Shown here in pieces: positions 21,760 through 31,506 of a stretch of 64,000 nt of DNA. The position numbers were made by a program, and so were the translations under genes. The notes under the pieces were generated by a model that was given only the letters and a program-made list of their open reading frames with translations, was not told the DNA's origin and searched no databases. Origin of the DNA: Prinia subflava (Eukaryota > Chordata > Aves > Passeriformes > Cisticolidae). Position 1 is the first letter of the stretch, and each line of letters starts with the position of its first letter. The DNA is taken from contig NC_086283.1 of assembly GCF_021018805.1 (NCBI RefSeq), positions 22,161,662 to 22,225,661 on the forward strand. Direction: 5' to 3'.

Positions 21760-24718
21760 TTACTTGCAGACGTGTCTCTCCAGGCTGCGTCGGCAGCGCC
21801 TGCACACCACGGAGCAGCACCAGCGGTACCGGCAGTGGCAGCGCTCCTGCACCTCCTCCGTGTAGGTGTTGTAGCCACGGCCACAGCACAGCAGGTCACA
21901 GCTGTCACTGCCCATGGAGCTCCTGTTGCATGGCCTGCAGAGACATGTGGGACCTGGGGACCTGCCCTCCCAGGCCCTGGCCTCTCCCAGAGTTGGTGTG
22001 CTCAGAGCAGGAGGCAGCAGGATCATGGAATCAGGGAATGGTTGGCTCAGAAAGGACCTTGAAGATCATCCTGTTCCACCCCCTGCCATGGGCAGGGACA
22101 CCTTCTGCTATCCCAGGTTGCTCCAACCCCATCCAACCCGGCCTTGGACAGTTCCAGGCATCCAGATGCAGCCACAGCTTCTCTGGGCACCCTGTGCCAG
22201 GGCCTCCCCACCCTCACAGGGAAGGATTCCTTCCCAATATCTCATCTAACCCTGTCAGTGGGAAACCATTCCCCCTTGTCCTGTCCCTCCATCCCTTGTC
22301 CCAAGTCCCTTTCTAGCTCTCCTAGAGCTTCTTTAGGCACTGGAAGGGGCTCTGAGATCTCCCTAGAGCCTTCTCTTCTCCATGGACTTGTTCAGCAAGT
22401 CCATGCCTGTCTTGTGCTGGGGGCCCCAGACCTGGATGCAGCAGTGCAGGCGGGGTCTCACAGGACAGGGATTCAGGGATCTAGTGCATGCTCACCCCAG
22501 TCCATCCACATCAGCTTCCTGGGATGCTCAAACCCAGCGGCACAGGCACTCCTGGAATCACAGGCTGAGTGTTTCTTACCTGTCCTGTGTCCCCAGAGAA
22601 CCCAGCTGGGGGTTTGGGGTGCAGTAGTCAGGAGAGTTGCTGAGATAAACCAGATCCATCTCTGTCACTGGCCTGGCATCCCCTTCCTTGGGGATCAGCT
22701 GCTTCCTGAGCCCCACGAACCGATGGGTCACCTTGAGGGCTGCCAGGTACCTGGATTTGAGGTCAGAGGCGATTTCACCCAGGTCTGGCAGCCCTTTCCA
22801 GCAGGTCCTCACTGAGCAGGAGCCTGAAACCCCGTGGCATTTACACCTGGTATCCAAGGAGTCACTGAGCACCTGCAGAGCACAGGGAAACAGGTGAGTT
22901 TGCTCTGTCCTGGTACCACCCCAGGGACTGACTCCCAAAGGCACCCGTGGGGAGTTTCAAGTGATGAAAGACCTCAGAGCTGAATATAATGGGGCAATCA
23001 GGGGCTCAGCACTGCTTCAATCCCTCCTGATAAGAACCTGATCCTTGGGAAGCTTCCCAGAGGAGCTGGCAGCTGGAGTCTTCCCAAGCCCCGTTGGGAA
23101 CAGGGAACTCCTGGGGAACAGGAGTGGATAGAAGCACAGAGACCAGATGGGCTGGGAAACCAGCTGGAGAGGGGCAGGACGAGTTCTGTCTCCAATGAGA
23201 AGGGTGGAAAAAAGCACTGGGTGTGCTGGTGTGAAATATCAGATAACTGGGAATACTGGTGTGAAGTGTGGAAACAGATGTGCTTGTTGTGGGAAGGGTA
23301 TGGGATATCTGGGGACGGGCAGCAGAGTCCCGTGTGTGTGTGGGGGTGACTGCTAAAACCGTTCTTAACCATTTTCTTGTTACCTCCTGATGTTCAGGAC
23401 ACCCCAAAAACCCGGCTGCCATCTGCTGCCTTAAATTAGGGACCTCTGCCCCTGCTGTGAGCGGTGCTGGGCTCCGCCTATCCCAGGGGGCTCGTACCCA
23501 CTGTGTCACCCCTGGGCACTCCTGGGGGGGAGCAGCCCCCACCGTGTGACCCACCGCAGGCTCCCAGGGGGCTCACACACTCCCTCCCAGACCGCAGCAG
23601 CCCTGGTGGGCTCCGTATCCCCCATCCCGGCCCGGGGCCCCGCACGCACCGCCCGTCCCACGGCTCCGTTGTGCCGGTTCACGGCCCTGAGCCCGGGCGC
23701 GCTCCCGGGGCCGGCTCTGGCCGAGCCGTCGGTGAAGGCGGCTCCGAGCTGGAGGCCGTGGCTCAGGTTGTCCCCGCAGCCGCCCCAGCGGGTGCCGGGC
23801 GCGGGGGGCTCGGAGGGGCCGGGGCCGCAGGAGCACAGCGGGAGCTCTCCGGAGGCGCAGGAGCGGGCGATGCCCTGGGCCACTGCCGCCGCTGCCAGGG
23901 CGTGCACGAAGGCGGCTTCCCGCGTTCCTGTGGAGAAAACAGGGATATTTCCTTCCTCCCTGCCCAGCCGGACTCTCCTCTCACACATCTCGCAGTGCGA
24001 GGAGCTTCTGTATTTCGTCTTGCAGAAGGACGAACTCGAGCCCTCTCAGTTTTTGTGTTTTAACCTGTGCCCCCTGGAGTACACTGCCCGTACCCAGCCT
24101 GTATCCCCACCTCTTCTTCCCTGGCTTTTTTTGGAGCCTCAGGCAGCTGTTTGAAATGGAAGATACTGTCTGTCACCTCCCCCAGACAGAACTTGCGCAG
24201 GATTAACGCTACCTAAAGGCAGGATTTTACTCCAAAACAGAAATCCAAGGCAGAGGCGACCCTGGGACACGCTGCCAGCCCGGGATGCTCCGAGGCAGAG
24301 CCGCAGCAGTGCCTCGGCCGGAGGAGCGCCCCTTACCTGTGAGCAGGTCGGGGCCGAAGCTGGGGGCGCTCTGGATGGAGGAGCAGTTCCACCTCATGTC
24401 TGCGAAGCTCTGCTGGCACAGCTCCTGCGTGCGGCGGGCAGCGCGGACGATGCTGGGCATCACCTCCAGGTGCCGGCGGCACAGCTGCAGCTGCTCCGGC
24501 ACCAGCAGCCGGCAGTGCTGGCTCTCGTTCCAGGCCACCCCGCTGCCCGCCAGCCCGCTGTGGAGAGAGGTGCGGGTCACCGGGGGGCCACAGCGCCCCG
24601 AGGGACCGCCAAGAGGGGCTCCGGAAGGAGAGATCCCTACTCACAGCCACTGGATGGCTGCGGACAGGCTCAGCTGGCACAGCAGCGCGGTGGTGGCAGC
24701 GGCGGAGGGGCAACCCAT
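21760..24718 (-). CDS. WNT11B: Secreted Wnt ligand of the WNT11 family, WNT11B type
   Basis: WNT11-type ligands are secreted, lipid-modified glycoproteins that act mainly through the planar-polarity/convergent-extension branch. Exons in transcript order are 24645-24718, 24337-24557, 23650-23927, 22580-22872 and 21760-21934; all phases fit and give 346 aa (human WNT11 354). Marks: hydrophobic signal segment (1-21), AIQWL then [18 protein letters not shown] (76-86), [32 protein letters not shown], the lipidated-serine loop [10 protein letters not shown] (201-210), [35 protein letters not shown] and a Cys-rich end finishing ERHVCK. Compared with WNT11 it is clearly family-matched but diverged (exon 3 is Gly/Ala/Pro-rich). 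The position between IGBP1 and EDA, not on the 11q13-like block, is why I call it WNT11B, a paralogue known from frogs, fish and birds but absent from mammals. Confidence 0.88.
22022..22480 (-). mobile_element. CR1 LINE copy inside WNT11B intron 4
   Basis: About 450 bp, among the longest copies here. It begins ATCATGGAATCAGGGAATGG and runs through TTCCACCCCCTGCCATGGGC, CTTCTCTGGGCACCCTGTGC, CCTTCCCAATATCTCATCTA, TAGAGCCTTCTCTTCTCC and GTGCTGGGGGCCCCAGACCT. This is the antisense of CR1 on the plus strand, so it lies in the same direction as WNT11B. Confidence 0.85.
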
Positions 24719-24811
24719 GGCCGGGAATGGGGCTGGGATGGGGACTGGGAGCTGGGATGGGGTTGGGGCAGGGACTGGGAGCAGGGCTGGAGCCCCTCGG
24801 CCCCACCACCC

Positions 24812-24819
24812 CTTTTATA
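24812..24819 (-). promoter_or_regulatory. TATA box of WNT11B
   Basis: TATAAAAG on the minus strand, about 95 bp upstream of the WNT11B ATG. This predicts transcription from near 24785 and a 5' UTR of about 70 nt. It sits in a GC-rich stretch with repeated GGGGTTGGGGCAGG-like elements upstream of the first exon. Confidence 0.65.
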
Positions 24820-24899
24820 GCCGCGGTGGTGGTGGGTCCTGCCCCCCGGGGAGGGGAACAAAGGCGGTTTCGGTGCCATTCACAGGGTTAGGGACAAGG

Positions 24900-27800
24900 A
24901 GGGGTTGGAGGGAGGTCCAGCTGTCATTAGCAGTGGCCGCCCCCAAACAGCACCTGGGAGGGGGTTGAGGGATGAGCCGCTGCAGGATGCTCCACTCAGC
25001 ACTGTCAAGGCCACTGACCACGTCCCCAAAGTGCCACATTCACCTGAATTTTAAATCACTGCTGGGATTCTACTCCACCACTGCCCTGCGCAGCCCTTTC
25101 TGTGAGAAATTTTCCCTATTATCCAACTAAAACCTCCCCTGGCACAGCAAGGCCCTGTCCTCCTGTCCTGTCCTTTGTTCCTTGGAACAGAGCTCGACAC
25201 CGCCCCCCTCCCCCCTTCCCTTTGAGGTCAGCACAGGTTTATAATTTCTATTTTTTTTTCTTATTTTCTTTACAGAAAGCTTGAAAAAGCACATTTTCCT
25301 TGACCAAGGGGAGTGCACATCCCTGAGCTGGAACAGGCACCAGCCCTGAAGTGCCAGCAGGGGCTGCCAGAGGTGCCACGGCAAGGCACCAGGGCTGGCA
25401 CGTGCCTGTCACAAGGTGCATTTCTCGGGATCTCTCCCTCCTACAAGTACAAAACCAAAAGTGCTGCTTGGAGCCCACCAGGAACCAGGTAGGCTGGGAT
25501 TTTCCCACAGTGGGAGGTGACATTTGACACAAGCCCAGCTGACCCTGGGTTTTGGAAAGGGTCACAGGTTGAAACCCACTTTTTAGGCTTTCACTTTCTC
25601 CTGGCTGCGCTAGTTACCCTCTCTGGAAGGTGCATTTCCTTGACAGAACCAAACTGGGGGTTGATTTTCATCCTCCCTGTGACCTCTCACCTTGACAGGA
25701 CATGCCTGGATGGTTGATCATTGTCCCTTCATGACCTTCCTTTGACTTGGGACCACGTGCACTAAAACCAGGACATGTGGCATGAGTCATTGTCCTTCCC
25801 AACCTATTCCCTTGGGATGCAGAGGCCACAGCTCATTGTGCTGGAGCAGTGGCCCCTGAGGAAGGGTCCCAGGTCACTCTCAAATCCCAAGCAGTTGCAA
25901 GGGGAATGGTTAAAGGGCAGAGAGAAAAGGAGGAGCACAGGGATAACCCGAGTCCATAGTCCCTAAATATCAAACCTAGTGTTTTGGATTCTGTCCCTTG
26001 TAGCTTCCAGTTAAACTCCTCCTCAGGGTGTGGATGGTGTCTTGTTTTGGGACCTGGAGGATCTCCAGAGCGTTTCCAGGACAACACTGGTGTTGGACGA
26101 CAGCTGGAAAGGCACCTGAGTTTCCAGAGGCTTCTGAAGCCATGAGAATGGCCAGGAGAAGCTGCTGGAGAGGAGGAATGCAGAGGAACCACTCCAGGAT
26201 GAGCTGGCAGGAGAGAATTCCCTTCACAGGTGATGGGAGATGTGGTCAGCACCAGGACAGTGGGGCTTCATCCCACCCCATCCCTTCCTTTGGGATGGGA
26301 GTTTACCCTAGGAACTGGGCAAGGGAAGCACGGCCAGCACAAGGAACTGTGCACCGATGTCACAGCCTGCCACCTCCCACCAGAGGTATTTTTACCAATC
26401 CCTCTTCACAGGAAAGTTTTGCAATGACTGAGTAGTAGGAAAAAACAACCCCTTCCTTTTAAAGCAAACCCAGCCCTCTTTTGAATGTCAATTCCTCTTT
26501 TTAGCTCAATCCTTGGAACAACCAAGGAGGGTGAGTGCTTAAAATACCCCTTCCTTCCCCTTCCAAGATGGGCTGGTCCTGTGGGAAGGAGGGAGGCAGG
26601 AGGGGATTCCCAGCCCAGGAGAGGCTTCCCTTTCCAGCTGGGGCTTCACTGACAGGGGGGAGACCAAAGGAGCACGAGAACATTGGGAAAGGTCCCCTCA
26701 CAGCCTGGTGTTGGCCACCCTGGGGACACAGGGAGGGGGCAGCTCCAGAAGGGGTTAAAGGGGCAGAGCTGGTGCTGGGTCAGAGCTCCTGGGAGAGGCT
26801 TCAGTGGAGGAACAGCAAAGAGTTGTCCTGGAGGGCCAAAGGTTGGTGTCCCTCGCTCCTGGGACTCGGATGGGGGCCAAAGCAAACACATGTGAGTGGT
26901 TTGTGACCTGTGTGAGCACACGGGGTCCCCGTGCACTGCTCTGGCTCCCAATGGCCTGTGACTCCCAGGCTCAGCAGGGGCAGATCCAGGAACCTTCCAG
27001 GGGTTCCTCTGCCACCAAAGTGTCCCCTCAGGCCCCAGTGACCTCGGTTCCCCAACCTACCCTCACCTACCGACTGACCCCGTGAGGAGCCACATCCCTT
27101 TGCGGCTTTCAGCCACTGGCTGTGCCAGCGGGTCACAGTGACGCAGGGGATGGTGGCACACGGTCATGTGGCACTGACGTTCCAGCTCCTGCCACAGCTC
27201 AGACGCCAGGGATGAGCTTCCTGCTGCTGGAGGACACTGGGAGCACCCTGTCCCCTCTAGAGGCTGGGGACAGTGGGATGGTCACCCTGGCAGGAGCCCT
27301 TCCTGCCACGGAGCTCAGCTTTCCTTCAGGGAAACCACCCCCTCCCTCTTTCCAGAGAGCACGGGACAGGTACTGAGAACAATCTGGGGATGGCAGGGAC
27401 CTGATCCCACAGAGCCACCTCCGAGTGTCACCTGTCCCCACAGCATCCCAAATCTGGGAGCAGGGACAGCAGATCCGCATCGCACAACAAGGGGTGGCAC
27501 TTCCCTGTGACAGAGTTGCCTGTGCCCACGGCGGCGTCCCCGTGCAGGCAGCCCAGGCACAGCTGGGAGGGAGGATCCAGCTGCAGAACATGTGGCAGCA
27601 TCTGTCCCCCCCAGCCCGGGGAGGTGACGCTGCAGAGGCAGTGCAGGGCTCTGCAAGGCAGGGAGGTCCCGGGGCGACACGTTCCACATGTGCCACACCC
27701 TGAGGCACCTCGGGATGGACGTCCCAGCCCGGCCAGAGCCCCTGGAGGGGAGGAAAAGTGGCATGAACAACACGCCCGACCTCCCTCTCCGGGCTGGGAA

Positions 27801-28300
27801 GAGCTGCCGGGGGAGCTGTGCCAGTCACGGAGTCGCTGTGGCAGGGAGGGATAATGGGAAGCAGCCCTAAGGATGGGAGGGACACAGGGCGGTGTCCTGG
27901 AGGTGCCACCAGCCTCTTATTCCATCCCAAAGCCACAGGGAAAGCACCACATTCACCAGACGCACATCACAGGCAGCCAGGACACGGCAGCAGGATGGGC
28001 CTCGATGAGATCAAAAGGGTTCGGGAATGGGCACTGCAGCAGTATCAGGGAAAATAAAAGACATAGTACCTCCAGTGGCCCTCTGGAAGGGGATTTACCT
28101 TCAGCTGGGTGAAAGAACTCATTATCTTCCCTATAAGAACTGGGGAGATTTAAGTTAATGTAGGCTCTGTCTGAACACAGAGGAGGAGAAACACTTTCCT
28201 CTCTTTGCTCTGCCCAGCTGAGGCGGCCTGAGGAGAGAGATCTGCCAGGCACTTCCCAGGATATCCTTCAGCTCCTGCAGCAGATGAAGCTCTGGATCAC

Positions 28301-28345
<45 letters not shown>

Positions 28346-31300
28346 GAAAAGGGAAAAAGCAAAACTGCTGTAATTGAAGTGAGTTGAGGGAGTTGAGGGA
28401 AGGTAATTTCCGCCTGGGTTAGTGAAACAGCTCGGTGGAAATTTTTGATAAAAATCTATTCTTCTTTTAAAATGCAGATCCAGGAAAATGTGAAGGCTTT
28501 CCACTGGAAAGAATGAGTTTTGCTGGATTTCTCAACAGTTCTCTAGAAAATTTGTCAATGGTCACAACATTTTAATCATTGCTGCTTTTCCTGTCAGACC
28601 AAAATTTACACTCCTGCCTCCTTCCAGCCTGACATGAAAATGCAACATTTTTGGCATCAGCCCTTTATTTGTTCAAAATTTAATATTCTACAGACCTTTT
28701 GCCCTCCTTTTGGATCAAGAAAACACTGGAAATGCCAAGACATGCCTGGGATAGGAAAACCATTCCCCCTAAAGCACAGGAAGCTCCAGATGAGGAGCAG
28801 TGCAGAACTCAGGACAGATCCTGGTTTTCTCTTGGCTTTGTGCTGGTTCTGGGGACACAAATGTGGTTTGGTGCCACCTCATTGTCCGCTGGGCCAGCAC
28901 AGGCTCACCCCATGTCCTGCTCCTGGCCAAACTGTTCCTGGGGCTGGAAGAAGGGGACATTGCCCTCGGACTCAATTCTTGGCAAATCCATGAGACCACA
29001 ATTTGGAATCCCATTTTTCTCTGAGTCAGGAAAGCACACAAACATCATTAATGGTGATAACAAAACACTATTGCCCTGGTTCATTTTCCACAACTCAGGT
29101 GAGAAAGTTAGCCTTGGGAGGTTCCCCTTCTCCCCCCTCTTACCCTGGGTTTTACAGAATCCTTAGGATTGGAAAAATCCTCTGAGATCAAGTCCAGTAA
29201 TTGGGGAGCTTTTTCTGCGGGGTAAAACCAGCCTCAGGATTCTTCCCTCCCCAATTTTTAGTGCATTTTCCAGCAGAGGCTTCAATTCCCAGAGGAACTT
29301 CAGGATCAGCAGCTGCTGTCCCCAAGTGCCACTGCCCTGAAGGGGTCAAAACCCGCCCAGCTGCTGCTCCGCGGGGAAACGACACTGGATAAACACGGCT
29401 GGGGACACTCAGGATGCCCGAGGCAGAGCCTGGCACCGAGTGCCGGCAGCACATGGTGTCCCTGAGCACCCGGTGGTACGCGGTGTCCCCGCCCGTCCCC
29501 AGTGTCCCCGCCCGTCCCCAGCTCCGAGCTCAACGGGAGGAAGATGCTGGTGGGAGCAGCAGCACAAAGCCAGGACATCTCCTGGTGACACGAGTGGGAA
29601 GCACAGCCTGGGAAGGGGTTAAACGAGGAGCAGAGGGCACCAGAATGCACCAGGAACACCCAGTGTAGGCACTTTGGGCTCTGAAGTGCCCTGCAATGTC
29701 ACGGAACGCTGGGGCAGGAGGCTGGCAGGCATCGGGGATGTGCTGAGCTCACCCACCTGCTGTCCCAGCGCTTGATGGGCACTGGAAAAGCAGATCCCTG
29801 CCCCAGGGACAGTCTGAACTCATCTGTGGACATTGGGAAGGCAGGTCCCCGCCCCAGGGAGCTCAGGTGTCACCCAAGGACAGGGGACAGTGCTGGGGAG
29901 AAGACCCAGGTGGGCGCAGCAGCTCCTGGGACAGTCCATGCCCAGAGCCCAGCTGGCCGTGGCTCCCCAGGGACATCAGCTGGGGACAGCACTGAGGATC
30001 GAGCTGGGAAGCACCGGAATGGGAGAGGACAAGGATTGTGGTGGCTGTGGCTCAGGGACTTTTGTGACCCAAGAGGGACACGGGAACAGGAGCTCCAAGG
30101 GGTTGGGGGTGTGTGGCAGCAGGAGATCCAGCAAACAGCAGCCCTAGAGCAGGAGGCTGGGTTTCTCCTGTCCCCAACGTCCTGCAGGATGGTAACACAC
30201 AGTGACAGGCTCCCCTGCCATAGCCACTCACTGTGACAGGGCACAGAGCTCTGCATCAGAGGGAAACTGAGGCACGGGTGGAAATGTGGGGGCCACCAAA
30301 GTCACTGGAGGTCCTGGTGCTGCATGCCCAGCAAAGGAGACGAAGCTGAAGCCCTGACACATTTTACAACAAAAATGCCCTTTTTGCTTCCCAGTAAAAT
30401 GATGATAAGCTTGAAAGACAAAAAAAAGGAAGAAAATGAAGCAATTGGAATTTTAAGTAACTTCCAGGCCCTTTGGTTCCCAGAGCTTCAACCCACCAGG
30501 TGAGTGGAGGTGACTGGGCCCAGCTGGGGACTTCCAAGGTGGAACAAAATGGATGTGAAACATTAGGGGTTTCACTGCAGCCTCGTTTTTATACTTACTG
30601 GAGCTGGCCCAGCCCTTCAGGTGCTCCCACTGTGCCCTGGAAAGCTGGACAGGTCACTCAAGGTAGAGATGGACACCACCACACAATGACAATCTCACTC
30701 AACACCTCCTCCTGCTGCCTTTCCAGGGTCTGAGCCCCTGGACCATCCCTGGCTTTAGGGGGTGCTCAGAGGGTGCCAAATCCATCCAGGACCATGACTT
30801 GGGCAGCACTTATCTTGTGCTGGGACCAGAGACCAGTCTCTGCCATCGTAACCTTGGGGGTCCTGGCACTGAGGGTGGGACATCTTGTGCCAGCCAGGAA
30901 CAGCACAGACCCCCACTCCTCCCATTCCAGCTATCCCAGTGGATGAGGACAGAGTGGAATTCCTCCCAGCATCCGCAGCAAGGAAAGGCAGGAGAGAGGT
31001 GGTCAGGGTCCCACAGAAACCCACTCCCCATCCCAGCACTTCTAGCCAGCACCATTCCCATTCCCTCCTGCTTCTTCCTGGATTAGGGAACACTTCAGGA
31101 GCAGCAGCAGGGCATTGGCAGAGCTATTAAACCTTCTTAAAGGGGCTGCTGGGCAAACTGGGAAACACCCAGATGGCCCCAGTGGAGACAATTCCTGTCC
31201 AGCTGAGTGTGATGTGGAGCAGGGGTGCTCAGTGCAGCCAGCCCAGGGCTTGGCTTCCTGTGCCGAGTGATGGGAATGTGTGATGGCACCCCAAATTCCA
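24900..31300. other. 6.4-kb intergenic stretch between WNT11B and the GARP-like gene
   Basis: Mostly unique, moderately GC-rich sequence. It contains one 40-nt A tract (28302-28341) and few recognisable CR1 remnants. A GC-rich patch at 27200-27940 is open in several frames but has no family signature, no splice pattern that I trust and no start context, so I do not call a gene. The WNT11B upstream control region is likely to lie at the left end of this stretch. Confidence 0.45.
28302..28341. repeat. Uninterrupted A40 homopolymer
   Basis: Forty adenines on the plus strand, preceded by GGATCACC and followed by GAGGGAAAAGGG. No obvious processed gene copy or target-site duplication flanks it. 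Confidence 0.8.
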
Positions 31301-31302
31301 TG

Positions 31303-31308
31303 TTTAAT
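31303..31308 (-). terminator. Candidate polyadenylation signal of the GARP-like gene
   Basis: ATTAAA (the common variant) on the minus strand, 199 bp after the stop codon. No canonical AATAAA is nearer. Weak call. Confidence 0.3.
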
Positions 31309-31436
31309 TTCTGGCAGGGATCAGAAAGGATAGGGGAATGCCCCTTCTGCAGAAGGGGAGGTGGCTCAGAGCCCAGCACCCACTACGCTCCTGTCGCTGG
31401 GTTCACAAATCACACAGGTACCAGTGGGGACGAAAA

Positions 31437-31478
31437 CACAATAATATTATTAATATTAATATTATTAATAACAATTAG
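31437..31478. repeat. AAT/ATT-rich simple repeat in GARP-like 3' UTR
   Basis: Alternating AAT and ATT triplets (about 40 bp), just after the stop codon of the leucine-rich-repeat gene. It would lie in its 3' UTR. Confidence 0.6.
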
Positions 31479-31506
31479 AGTTCTGACCAGTGGCTGCAGG
31501 TCTGGG

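Noticed and set aside
27199..27936. GC-rich patch open in several frames between WNT11B and the GARP-like gene
   Set aside because: Long frames exist on both strands at once, with no recognisable domain, Kozak start or consistent splice pattern; best explained by base composition.
28000..28341. Possible processed pseudogene ending in the A40 tract
   Set aside because: I could not recognise any coding or structural RNA sequence before the tract and saw no target-site duplication.
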